DNA of 50,510 nucleotides, taken from positions 1-50,510 of the forward strand of contig CAISJD010000096.1 in NCBI GenBank assembly GCA_903885605.1, read 5' to 3'. The position numbers were made by a program, and so were the translations under genes. The stretch is from an uncultured Chthonomonas sp. (lineage in GTDB: Bacteria > Armatimonadota > Chthonomonadetes > Chthonomonadales > CAJBBX01). This document shows positions 1-8,457 of this stretch, piece by piece (positions within the stretch are counted from its first letter, which is position 1; every line of letters starts with the position of its first letter). The notes beneath the pieces were generated by a model. That model saw only the letters and a list, made by a program, of their open reading frames with translations. It was not told the DNA's origin and did not search any database.

Positions 1-201
1 GTTCCCGATGCCGGTGTCGGCCATGAGGAAGCGCGCGGCCCGAACAAGCGTGCGGCCGGACGCGGCCGCCAGTCCCGGCGGCGCCTTGCGGTACTGCGCG
101 GCCTTGATGAAGAACGCCTCCGGCGACGCGTCGGCGGCGGGAGGATCGATGGTGCGTGGCGCCCCGGAGAGGCAGAGCAGGGCGATTAAGGCGATGGGCA
201 T
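1..201 (-). CDS. Exported protein of unknown function, N-terminal fragment (cut by window edge)
   Basis: The 67 visible codons begin at an ATG at 201 that follows a purine-rich Shine-Dalgarno (GGAGGAG, 8-9 nt upstream). The first residues (MPIALIALLCLSGAP) form a short hydrophobic signal peptide, so the product is probably exported. After it comes a low-complexity Pro/Ala stretch and then a helical segment with SPEAFFIKAAQYRK and RFLMADTG. I do not recognise a family from this fragment, and no catalytic motif is visible. The gene is divergent from the GxGYxYP gene at 399 and shares a 197-bp intergenic region with it. A role in polysaccharide degradation would fit the surroundings but is only inferred from them. 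Confidence 0.7.
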   Translation of the reverse strand, partial: MPIALIALLCLSGAPRTIDPPAADASPEAFFIKAAQYRKAPPGLAAASGRTLVRAARFLMADTGIGN

Positions 202-330
202 AGCGTATGCTCCTCCGCCGCGAGCCTCCTGGCCGGCGCGCGGCATCCCATGGCAGTGAGCCCGGTCCGCCCAGTGCGCGGCTGAGGCCGGGTTGCAGTC
301 AGTATATCGGAGCGGAGGCCCCGGGCGCGG

Positions 331-336
331 TATAGT
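331..336 (+). promoter_or_regulatory. Putative -10 element (TATAGT)
   Basis: TATAGT stands out in the GC-rich region upstream of the start at 399, about 62 nt before the ATG. No convincing -35 hexamer lies 16-18 nt upstream; the nearest TTGCAG at 293 is too far away. The call rests on the hexamer alone. Confidence 0.35.
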
Positions 337-398
337 CCCGGTGTGCGGCGTGTCGCCCCATGCCTGCGATGGTAGACCAATCCGACTGGAGACCCCGA

Positions 399-2153
399 AT
401 GACCCTCTGCCGGCTATCGTTGCTTGCGGCGCTGACCTGCGTGCAGGCCCTGCCCGCCGCGGCGCGCCCTGATGCCGTTCGTCCGCCGATCTATGTCTAC
501 ACCCTCGATCCCGGCGCCAAGGGTCCCGCGGCGTATGACGAGGTCACGACGCTCACATCGCTGCAAGGCCTGATCAACCGGGCGCGGCCGCTTCTGTACG
601 TCGACAACCCGGGCTACGGGCGGCCTAAGTACTGGCTGGACCGGCTTGTGGCTGACGGGCAGTGGCTGCATGGCCGGGAGCAGGTGAAGGTCGACACGCT
701 CGATGCCGTCTTCGCCCTGGCCAAGCCACACGTGAAGGGCGCCGTGATCTGGGATCCAGAGGTCCCCGCGACGGTCAACGTCGCCACTACGGCGGCGGGA
801 GTGGAGAACGCCGTCGTCCTCAGCCCGGATATGGCGGAGAAGGTCGCTGTGCGCTGGGGCCTTCGGGTGTTGCGCGACTTCCGCGGTGTGTTCACCGGCG
901 CTGAGACCGGCAGCAGGAAGAACGACGCCTACCGGTGGGCCATCCGGCAGTACATCGAGACCGGCAAGTGCGACCCTCACTGGCTCAGCCTCTTCACCGA
1001 CGCCTATGCCGACCGGCCGGCCGGGCAGAACGCCTACAACATCGTGCGTGACTGGGCGGTGACGAACCGCTCGTTCGTCTTCGACCTGTCTCCCTGGGGC
1101 GATGAGAAGCCGGCCGACGATCTCGGCCAGGCCCTCGGAACCGACCTCGCCACCTACAAGATGATCCTTGCTGCGACGCAGAAGCAGGCCCGCGGCCGCA
1201 GGATGACCGAACTGACCGGTTTCTTCAGTTTCTCGAAGTACGCCAATATGCCGGATCACCCGAGTGCGCACGATCCGGTACCCACCGAATGGCAGACCGT
1301 CTGGCTCATCTCGCCCTACAACTGCTACCAGAACACTGCCACCGAGTTCTGCTACAACCAGTCGTTCCACCGCCACGCGCCGCGCAAACCCCTCAAGCAG
1401 CCCAAGCCCGCGCCGGCCCCGGCGCCCAAGCTACGGAACACGAACTACGTGGCGATCCTCATGGCCGACTACGACTCGGCCTATCCGCTCTACCACTTCC
1501 TGCCCAAGAACTGGGAGGACCCGAAGCGAGGCGCCCTGCCGCTCAGCTGGGGCATCAATCCGAACCTGCTGGAGACCTACCCCGACATCATCTCGACGTT
1601 CTACCAGACCGCCACACCCAACGACCATTTCGTGGCCGACGCGAGTTGTGCGGGCTACATCAATCCCAACCGCGTGCTGCCGGAGCATCTGCCGCTGCTG
1701 GTCAACCACAACCGCCGCTTCTACCGCGAGGCCGACATGAGCATCTCCGGCATGGTGCTGGACTGGGACCAGCCCTCGCCCGCCGTCAAGGATGCCTTCC
1801 TGAAGTTCTCCCCCGGCGGCTTCGCCACCATCGTCGATGACATGCACGAGCGCAAGGGCCGCCACCCGGACCCGCACGTCTGGAAGGGCATGCCCGTGGT
1901 CCGGCTGATCAACCACATGGACCCGAACAACACGGACTACAGCGTCAGGGTGCTGCACGACATGGTCCAGAACCGCAAGCCCAACGAGCCGGGCTTCACC
2001 TACTGGCGCTGCGTCTGGGTCACGCCCAGCCAGATCCAGGCGGTGGTCGATGGCTACAGGGCGAAGTACCCCGGCGAAGAGATTGAGCTGGTCAGCCTCC
2101 ACACCTTCTTCTCGCTCTTCAAGCAGCACTATGGGCCCGGAGCCAAGCCATGA
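399..2153 (+). CDS. Secreted GxGYxYP-family protein, putative glycoside hydrolase
   Basis: The protein has 584 residues from the ATG at 399, which has GGAG 7 nt upstream and begins a clear signal peptide (MTLCRLSLLAALTC...). An in-frame ATG at 360 would bury this signal peptide and is less likely. The order of segments resembles the GxGYxYP family: an N-terminal region with YDEVTTLTSLQGLINR and PLLYVDN, then a C-terminal barrel-like region with YVAILMADYDSAYPLY. The signature near residues 417-423 reads CAGYINP, so the first Gly and the second Tyr of the name-giving motif are changed. A Pro/Lys/Ala-rich linker lies near residue 350. The family is annotated as putative glycoside hydrolases, but I know of no settled substrate. 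The stop overlaps the next start by ATGA, so the two are probably coupled. The family call is by motif and layout only. Confidence 0.8.
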   Translation: MTLCRLSLLAALTCVQALPAAARPDAVRPPIYVYTLDPGAKGPAAYDEVTTLTSLQGLINRARPLLYVDNPGYGRPKYWLDRLVADGQWLHGREQVKVDTLDAVFALAKPHVKGAVIWDPEVPATVNVATTAAGVENAVVLSPDMAEKVAVRWGLRVLRDFRGVFTGAETGSRKNDAYRWAIRQYIETGKCDPHWLSLFTDAYADRPAGQNAYNIVRDWAVTNRSFVFDLSPWGDEKPADDLGQALGTDLATYKMILAATQKQARGRRMTELTGFFSFSKYANMPDHPSAHDPVPTEWQTVWLISPYNCYQNTATEFCYNQSFHRHAPRKPLKQPKPAPAPAPKLRNTNYVAILMADYDSAYPLYHFLPKNWEDPKRGALPLSWGINPNLLETYPDIISTFYQTATPNDHFVADASCAGYINPNRVLPEHLPLLVNHNRRFYREADMSISGMVLDWDQPSPAVKDAFLKFSPGGFATIVDDMHERKGRHPDPHVWKGMPVVRLINHMDPNNTDYSVRVLHDMVQNRKPNEPGFTYWRCVWVTPSQIQAVVDGYRAKYPGEEIELVSLHTFFSLFKQHYGPGAKP

Positions 2154-5047
2154 TGATATGGGCGGCGCTCAACGCGCTCACCGCGTTGGTTTCGCTGGGG
2201 TTCGCCCAGGCCGATGTGGGCCGTTCTGCGCCGCCCCCAGCCGGGTCGGTTGTCGTGGAAGCGGAGAGCTTCGGACGATGCGAGTGGTACCGGCTCGACG
2301 AGCCGTTGGCCAGCGGCACGCAGTGGCTCCGCTGCAACCAGCCGGACAAGGTCGCCGAGACGACGGTCGAACTGCCGCAGGGCAGGTACACGCTCTGGGT
2401 CCGCGGAACCGACAACGGCCACTACCCGGGCCACTACCAGTACCGCGTGATGGTGAACGGGGTCGAGCGCTGGGCAGGGACCACGGAGCCCCTCGCCAGT
2501 ACCTGGTGCTGGCAGAAGCTCGGAGCCGTCGACGGCGGGCGCGTTGTCCTGCGCCTCGATCAGGCCGATTCGTGGAACACGGGTTGCGATTGCTTCCTGT
2601 TCGTGCCCGATCCCTCGTACCGACCGAGCGGCGAACCGCGGCTGCGCCTGGCCTCTTCGAGCCTTCGTGTCGATCGAAGCGGAGGCACGGCGGCGGCCTC
2701 GTTCGATGCACCGGCCGCAGCGCCGGGCGATTGCTGGGTGGCCCTGCGGCGCGAGCGGAAGGTCGTCTGGTCGCAGAAGCTGGCGCCCGTCCGTCAAGGC
2801 GTCACCGGCTCGGGCCTGGAGCGCCTGCGCGTGGAGTGCCGGGTCCCGCCCTTGCGCTTCGTACCGGCCGGCCAGTACGACCTATCGGTCGAGCTGGGCG
2901 GCCTGCAGTGGCGTGGCCGAGAGGAGGGGGACCACACGGTGGCAAGCGTCAAGCTCGGTCCGGCGCCCTGCCCGGAACCGGTCGTCGCGGAGGTGCAGAC
3001 CTATCGCGGCACGCCGACGCTCACTGTCGGCGGCAAGGCCCTCTTCCCGTTCGCTTTCCTCGGGGTCCATGCGGGCCACTACGGCGAGTTCGCCGCCCAG
3101 GGCGCCCACCTCTACACCGTGGGTTGCGGCATGGGCAACCAGACGGTCGGCAAGTTCGACGCCGGCGAGCCCGCGCAGCTCCTGCAGGAGGTGCTGTCGC
3201 GGGACCCCGAAGCCCTGGTGATCCTGAGGCTTCAGCTCGAGCCTCCTGCCGCGTGGCTCGCGGCGAACCCCGACGAACGTGTGGTCTACGATGACGGCTC
3301 TGTGGGCCCGCAGTCCTTCGCCTCACAGAAGTGGCTTGACCTGATCTGCGGCGACTTGCGTCGGTTTGTGACCTACCTTCGGCGCAGTCCCTTTGCCGAC
3401 CGGGTCATCGGCCTTCACCTCTGCACCGGCTACTCGGCCGAGTGGCAGAGCTGGGGCCTCTGGGACAACCGACGCGGCGACTTCTCTCCGGCGTTCGCAG
3501 GCTTCTTCCGTCGATGGCTGCGCACGCGCTACAAAGCCGATGCCGCCCTGGCAGGGGCATGGGGCTTGCACGGTGTCACGCTCGACACGGCATCGGTACC
3601 GTCCCGCGCCCGCAGGGAGGCGACGTCGCGGCTGCTGCTGGATCCTGCTGCCGAGAGCCAGGTGCTGGACTTCTACGGGGCATACGCGGCGGCGGCCTCG
3701 CAAGCGATCGCCCGTGTGGCCCGGGCCGTCAAGAGCGCCTCGCAGGGGCAGATGCTCGCCGGTGTCTTCTACGGCTACGCGCCGCAGTACGGCGGCCTGG
3801 CGCCGGAGACCCAGCATCTCGCGCTCAAGGCCGTGCTCGACTGCGCCGATATCGACTTCCTATGCGCGCCCGCCATGTACACCGACCGCGGGCCCGGCGG
3901 CACATCGACCTTCATGTCGCTCACTGACTCGGTCCGGCTGCACGGCAAGCTGTGGCTCAACGAATCCGACATCCGCACGCACCTGCAGCAGGACGCCACA
4001 GGCCGATGCGCCGATCTGGACCAGACGCTGGGCGTGCTGAAGCGCGAATATGCCGCCGTCCGCACGCGCGGCGCAGGGCAGTGGTGGTTCGACATGGGCG
4101 ACGGCTGGTTCTCAGACCCCGCCATCCTGTCGACCTTCGGCGAGATGAACCGGCTCGGCCGGCAGGCGCTCAACGATCCGCCCGGACCGGAGTTCAAGCC
4201 TGAGATCGCCGTCGTCCTCAGTGAGCGGAGCGTCTTGAGACAGGCCGGCGGCGCGTTGGGCGACTTCTGGTTTCCCGCGCTCACCGCCCAGGTCGCCGCG
4301 CTCAACCGCATCGGCGCTCCGGCCGCGCTCTACCTGCTGGAGGACATCGAGCGCATGCCTGACGCGCGCATGGTGGTCCTGCTGAACGCGTTCGACCTCA
4401 CAGCATCGCAGCGCCGGGCCATCGAGCGGCTCAAGTCGTCCGGTCGGGTTATTGTGTTCGTCTACACCGCGGGCATCGGCGGGGCGGCGCGGTCTGGGTC
4501 CATGGCAGAGGACCTCGAAGCGGCCGGCAAGCTGGTCGGGCAGCGGCTGCAGCCTATCGCACCGGGCTCCTTCCGGGTGCGCCTGAACGCAGATCCCCTC
4601 TGCCATGGCTTGCTCGCCGCCGAGCCGGTCTTCGGCATGTCGCCGACTGAGTTCGGTCCGAACCTGTCGGCAGGGCCGCGCTTCACCATTGCCGACGCCT
4701 CCCGCGTCCTGGGCACGTTCCCGGACGGAGGCGCGGCGCTCAGCGTTCGGGCGTTCCCGCGCTGGACCTCGGTCTGCAGCCTCTCGCCGGGCTTGCCTCC
4801 CGGCCTGCTTCGCAACCTGGCCCGGTTGGCCGGCGTGCATATCTTCTCTGAGACCGAGGATGCCTTCTACGCCGGCCGCGGGCTCATCGCGCTCCACGCC
4901 CGCGAGGCAGGCGACAAGGCGATTGCCCTGCCGTCCGACATGATGGTACGCGAGCTCTTCGCGCCCGGCGAACCCGAGACACGGACCCGGTTGCTGCGCT
5001 TCCGAGCCAAGGCGGCTGAGACGAGGGTGTTCCAGATCGTACGGTAG
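2150..5047 (+). CDS. Secreted GH42-like (clan GH-A) hydrolase with N-terminal beta-sandwich
   Basis: The 965-residue protein starts at the ATG at 2150, overlapping the upstream stop by 4 nt, with a signal peptide ending around FAQA. Residues 30-160 look like a carbohydrate-binding beta-sandwich (VVVEAESFGRCEWYRL...), followed by a second sandwich up to about residue 280. The TIM-barrel part starts near TPTLTVGGKALFPFAFLGVHAG. A probable acid/base is E431 in TGYSAEW and a probable nucleophile is E605 in LWLNESD, placed as in GH42 beta-galactosidases; the segment FFRRWLRTRYKADAALAGAWG is also GH42-like. Residues 690-790 resemble the GH42 trimerisation (class I glutamine amidotransferase-like) domain, with VVLLNAFDLTASQRRAIERL. 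It likely acts outside the cytoplasm on a glycan together with its coupled neighbour. Substrate unknown; GH42 proper or a neighbouring clan A family are both possible. Confidence 0.78.
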   Translation: MMIWAALNALTALVSLGFAQADVGRSAPPPAGSVVVEAESFGRCEWYRLDEPLASGTQWLRCNQPDKVAETTVELPQGRYTLWVRGTDNGHYPGHYQYRVMVNGVERWAGTTEPLASTWCWQKLGAVDGGRVVLRLDQADSWNTGCDCFLFVPDPSYRPSGEPRLRLASSSLRVDRSGGTAAASFDAPAAAPGDCWVALRRERKVVWSQKLAPVRQGVTGSGLERLRVECRVPPLRFVPAGQYDLSVELGGLQWRGREEGDHTVASVKLGPAPCPEPVVAEVQTYRGTPTLTVGGKALFPFAFLGVHAGHYGEFAAQGAHLYTVGCGMGNQTVGKFDAGEPAQLLQEVLSRDPEALVILRLQLEPPAAWLAANPDERVVYDDGSVGPQSFASQKWLDLICGDLRRFVTYLRRSPFADRVIGLHLCTGYSAEWQSWGLWDNRRGDFSPAFAGFFRRWLRTRYKADAALAGAWGLHGVTLDTASVPSRARREATSRLLLDPAAESQVLDFYGAYAAAASQAIARVARAVKSASQGQMLAGVFYGYAPQYGGLAPETQHLALKAVLDCADIDFLCAPAMYTDRGPGGTSTFMSLTDSVRLHGKLWLNESDIRTHLQQDATGRCADLDQTLGVLKREYAAVRTRGAGQWWFDMGDGWFSDPAILSTFGEMNRLGRQALNDPPGPEFKPEIAVVLSERSVLRQAGGALGDFWFPALTAQVAALNRIGAPAALYLLEDIERMPDARMVVLLNAFDLTASQRRAIERLKSSGRVIVFVYTAGIGGAARSGSMAEDLEAAGKLVGQRLQPIAPGSFRVRLNADPLCHGLLAAEPVFGMSPTEFGPNLSAGPRFTIADASRVLGTFPDGGAALSVRAFPRWTSVCSLSPGLPPGLLRNLARLAGVHIFSETEDAFYAGRGLIALHAREAGDKAIALPSDMMVRELFAPGEPETRTRLLRFRAKAAETRVFQIVR

Positions 5048-5060
5048 GAAGCCCGACAGC

Positions 5061-5093
5061 CCGGCAGGCCCAGCGAGCGACTGCGCCTGCCGG
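5061..5093. terminator. Hairpin terminator between convergent genes
   Basis: CCGGCAGGC at 5061-5069 is perfectly repeated in reverse as GCCTGCCGG at 5085-5093 (9-bp stem, 15-nt loop). It sits in the 60-bp gap between two convergent stop codons, so it could serve both strands. There is no T tract. Confidence 0.6.
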
Positions 5094-5107
5094 AGCGTGG
5101 CCTGCCG

Positions 5108-7885
5108 CTACTTCACTACCACGATCGACCTTGCCGGTACCGTGATGCGGCGGGCGCCGGTGACCGTTCTGGTGACCGCCTGGTCCGTGTTGTTGTAGTA
5201 GTGCACTGTCGGCCCGACGCGCGAGGCCAGGATGCCGTCGTATGCTGCGTCGATGGGCGCCGCGATGGGCTTCCATGGTCCCGCCGCGGTATGCACGGCC
5301 GCGTTCAGGAGGTGTGAGTAGGAGCCCCACGGGCCCGGCCAGACGACGGTCCATCCCTTGCCCAGCGGGCGAGCCGCGAGCGCGATGGCCTTCCTGGGCG
5401 GCATGGCCAGGCCGTCGGCCGGCTTGCCCAGCGAGACGACCGCCTTGTCCGGTGCGCCGACGACCTTGAGCTGGACCTCGAACACCTGCATTCCCAAGGA
5501 GCGGGGATCGCTGAGCGGGTTCGGTACCCAGACGGGGCTCTGGAAGCCGACCCGAGCGGACGACGCGCCCTCGATCGCCTTCGCGGGCACGGGCGCTTGG
5601 ACCCATCGGTCGGCGCCGGGCCGCACGCGGGCGACCGCAACACCGTTCACGCTCAGCACGCCCCCGACGCCGGTCTGCTCGGGCACGGCCAGTCGCACGC
5701 GGAGTACGACGGGTCCGCCCCTGGGTACGGGTAGCGTCACGCCACAGTCGCCGCCGGTCCAACGGTAGCTGGGATCGGGGTTCTGCGTCGTCTTCGGCGC
5801 CTGCCCGCCCTCCGGCGCCTGCCACGCGCCGCCCAGCGCCTCTTCGGAACCCGAGCCAATATCCAGGGCCACACCGCGGACGTTCGGCATGACGGCCGCG
5901 GTTCGCGCGGCGTCCTGCCCCGGCCCGCGTAGCCACGGGGCCGCAGTGCCCCCAACCGACCGGAGCGGCAGGCAGCCGGCCGGAGCCATCAGCACCCCGC
6001 CGCCTGCCACCCACTTCCGGAGCGCGGCGATCGACGCCTGCTCAAGCGTGTCCCCGGAGAGGATGACGACCGCCCGGAAGCGCTTCAGCATCCCGTCGGC
6101 GATCATGTTCTCGTCGATGAACTCGAAGTCCACCGCGTCCCGCAGCTTCTCGGCGCGCGCAAGGAAGGTGCCCAGCACGCCCCCGTCCAGCGCGATGGAC
6201 GAGTTGGGCATGATCGCCGCCACGGTCAGCCGCGGGCGGTTCGGCGCCAGGCGCCGGGCGTTCTCCATGAACCGGATGCCCTTCATGGTGGGCTGGTCCG
6301 GCGCGTCCATCAGGTACTTGAAGTAGGCGCCACGGCTGCCGCCCGCTGTCGCATCGAACACGCGACCCGCGATGCCCCAGGCCGAGTTGTCGCCGCCGGG
6401 CTCCGTGGTGTAGTACTGCCCGTAGAGCCGCGTGGCGGATCCCACCATGCGGGTGATCGCGAAGTTCGACGCCGCATCGTCGCCTTGGTTCGTGATCCGG
6501 ATGCCCGCGCCGTACCGGGCGCACATCCTCGCCTGCGCGCCGAAGTCCGCGCCCAGCATCGGCTGTCCGTCGCCGCCCGTGCAGAGGTAGATGGGCAGCG
6601 TGGGGTAGAACTCGCGCGCGGTCTTCACCCAGTGCTCGGCGTAGGCCGTCATCGACTGGGTGTACCAGCCGACGAGGTCCACGGTGGCTCGGCGCGACGG
6701 CGCGGAGCCGGGCGCCATCGGCTCGACCGCCTCGAAGCCGCTGTAGGATGACCGCCACGCCGCGTTGAGCGCCGCTGTGGTGGCGTAGCGCGCCCGGAGC
6801 CACCGCTGGAGGTCCGCGCGGGCGTAGGGGTCGCCGCACCACCAGCCGGCATGGGCGTGTTGCCCGGCCATGTCGAACCCGCCGCCCGCCGGCATGAGCG
6901 ACTCGCCCCAGTTGCCGGAGATGCCCAGGTTCAGCGCCTCGATGACGCCCGGCTCGTAGTGCGCGCGGAACAGCTCCAGGAAACGGCGCACGCCGCCGCG
7001 CAGGGCGGGATTCCAGATGCTCTGGATCGGCGTCGACTGCTTGTGCTCCAGGCAGACCGCGTCCACGCCGCCCTCGGTCCGGAACCACTTCGGCGTGGCG
7101 ACGTAGGGCGCCGTGATGAGGAAGGGAAGCCACTTCAGATGGTGCTTACGGATCTGGGTGACCACGGGATCGTACGTGGCGTAGGTGACGCGTCCCTTCT
7201 CGGGCTCCAGTTGAGCCCAGCCGACGTAGCTCTGCAGGCTGGTAATGCCGATCTTCCGGGCGACGCGGTAGGCGTTGTCGGCCAGCTGGCCGGCCGGGAC
7301 CGGTTCGTGGACCTGCCACTGCTGGATCACCGTCATGCCGGGCGCGATGACGGCCGCCCGGCGCGCCTCCAGCAGTTGCACAGGGTCGGCCGGGGGACGG
7401 TAGCCGTCGGGCTGCCGGTCGGTGAGCGTGATGCGCGCCACGGCCAGCGCTCCGGTAGTCCCCACGCGGAAGTCGGCGTCGCCGTTCTGCCGGCCTCCGA
7501 ACGACGGCCTGCGCAGGATGAATGTGGCCGAGCGCCACTGCCGCTTCTCGCGCTGCCTGGTCACATCCGGCGAGGCGAGGTAGGCGCCGCCCTCGCCAGC
7601 GTCGTACTCCAGCGTGATGTCGCCGGCCTGGTCGAAGTACTCGACGATCACGTACAGGGCCGGCCGCATGGCGGGCCGAGGGGAGGCCTGAACATAGAGG
7701 AAGTTGCCGCCGGCGTCGCGGTCGATCATGCGGCACGCCCTGCCGCCCAGCGTCACTGGCCGGTTTACCCCGTCGCCGTAGCTGCGGACCACGAGCCCCT
7801 TAGCCACGTTGGTCGGCCCTAGATCCACCGAAGGCGCTCCACTCGCCGCGCCTCCCAGCCACACGAGCAACCCCAGGTACCACAT
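5108..7885 (-). CDS. Secreted GH42-like (clan GH-A) hydrolase
   Basis: The protein is 925 residues long if it starts at the ATG at 7885, where GGGAGGGG lies upstream and the product begins with a signal peptide (MWYLGLLVWLGGAASG). An ATG at 7975 in the same frame would add an Arg-rich tail ahead of it and is unlikely. Residues 20-190 form a beta-sandwich-like region. The barrel begins around MTVIQQWQVHEPVPAG, with a probable acid/base E328 (GNWGES) and probable nucleophile E495 (YTTEPGGDN). The segment DLQRWLRARYATTAALNAAW is typical of GH42-like enzymes. A domain resembling the GH42 trimerisation fold follows near residues 565-640 (RAVVILSGDTLEQASIAALRKWVAGGG), then a C-terminal beta-sandwich. 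It has only distant similarity to the gene at 2150. Substrate is not predictable from the sequence. Confidence 0.77.
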   Translation of the reverse strand: MWYLGLLVWLGGAASGAPSVDLGPTNVAKGLVVRSYGDGVNRPVTLGGRACRMIDRDAGGNFLYVQASPRPAMRPALYVIVEYFDQAGDITLEYDAGEGGAYLASPDVTRQREKRQWRSATFILRRPSFGGRQNGDADFRVGTTGALAVARITLTDRQPDGYRPPADPVQLLEARRAAVIAPGMTVIQQWQVHEPVPAGQLADNAYRVARKIGITSLQSYVGWAQLEPEKGRVTYATYDPVVTQIRKHHLKWLPFLITAPYVATPKWFRTEGGVDAVCLEHKQSTPIQSIWNPALRGGVRRFLELFRAHYEPGVIEALNLGISGNWGESLMPAGGGFDMAGQHAHAGWWCGDPYARADLQRWLRARYATTAALNAAWRSSYSGFEAVEPMAPGSAPSRRATVDLVGWYTQSMTAYAEHWVKTAREFYPTLPIYLCTGGDGQPMLGADFGAQARMCARYGAGIRITNQGDDAASNFAITRMVGSATRLYGQYYTTEPGGDNSAWGIAGRVFDATAGGSRGAYFKYLMDAPDQPTMKGIRFMENARRLAPNRPRLTVAAIMPNSSIALDGGVLGTFLARAEKLRDAVDFEFIDENMIADGMLKRFRAVVILSGDTLEQASIAALRKWVAGGGVLMAPAGCLPLRSVGGTAAPWLRGPGQDAARTAAVMPNVRGVALDIGSGSEEALGGAWQAPEGGQAPKTTQNPDPSYRWTGGDCGVTLPVPRGGPVVLRVRLAVPEQTGVGGVLSVNGVAVARVRPGADRWVQAPVPAKAIEGASSARVGFQSPVWVPNPLSDPRSLGMQVFEVQLKVVGAPDKAVVSLGKPADGLAMPPRKAIALAARPLGKGWTVVWPGPWGSYSHLLNAAVHTAAGPWKPIAAPIDAAYDGILASRVGPTVHYYNNTDQAVTRTVTGARRITVPARSIVVVK

Positions 7886-8080
7886 ACCGATGCCCCTCCC
7901 ACCGAACCGTCTCTGCCGTCGTAGTTCGGCATGGAAGGGCATACATCCTGTGGGGCGAATACGGACCGAGCGCACCGTGGCGCCGTCTGCACGCTCGACT
8001 CATGTGCATGATGTCGGCCGCGCGGCCAACGACGCCCACATTACGGAGGACCGAAAGTGCCCCAGGACGCACCGAGGCCG

Positions 8081-8109
8081 TTGACACCGAGCGGGATTGG
8101 CCGCATACT
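8081..8109 (+). promoter_or_regulatory. Strong sigma-70-type promoter (TTGACA-N17-CATACT)
   Basis: A perfect -35 hexamer TTGACA at 8081-8086 is separated by exactly 17 bp from CATACT at 8104-8109, which matches the -10 consensus at four of six positions. This is the clearest promoter in the window. It points at the WD40 gene, whose start codon is about 340 nt downstream, so it predicts a long untranslated leader. A second TATACT at 8124-8129 (TATAGT on the other strand) could belong to either direction. Confidence 0.72.
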
Positions 8110-8457
8110 TAACTGTACGCTACTATACTCTCGATTTCCCGCCCGCCACCACGACGGCCTTCACAGATACGGCGGGACCGAGAGCGGCGAAGGCTCATGC
8201 TCATGCTGACGAGATGCCGTACCGGCCGACACGCTGCGACGGAGGCTGAAACTCCGCCCGCGTCGTGCTGTCCCTCCCGCCCCCCCCCCCCCGACCTCCA
8301 GCACACCCGGACCGGCTAGCGGCCGGTAGTCTCATGTGTGCTGCTTGCGCCACCGCACGGCGCGTTCTCCCTGCGCTCACGGTGCGGCAGACCGTCGTGG
8401 GAGCGTTGGGTTACGCCCCCCAGAGTCGGCAGCCGAGCCTGCCGAAGGAGTTGTGAA
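8110..8457 (+). other. Long 5' leader with a C13 homopolymer, no gene seen
   Basis: This 348-nt stretch lies between the promoter at 8081 and the start codon at 8458. It contains a run of 13 cytosines at 8280-8292, a short GGAG/CTCC hairpin near 8241-8255 and several small GC-rich inverted repeats. I see no riboswitch or ribozyme consensus that I can support. No convincing open reading frame with a Shine-Dalgarno is present apart from an in-frame extension of the WD40 gene from 8338, which would place the signal peptide internally. Confidence 0.45.

Noticed and set aside
8205-8260. CTGACGA ... GAAAC pattern in the WD40 leader, like a hammerhead ribozyme core
   Set aside because: The sequences flanking CTGACGA and GAAA do not pair to form stem II, and GGAG/CTCC pairing around GAAA competes with it.
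8280-8292. C13 run as a phase-variation switch of the WD40 gene
   Set aside because: It lies outside the coding region when the start is 8458, so frameshifting cannot switch the gene; only an effect on the leader is possible.
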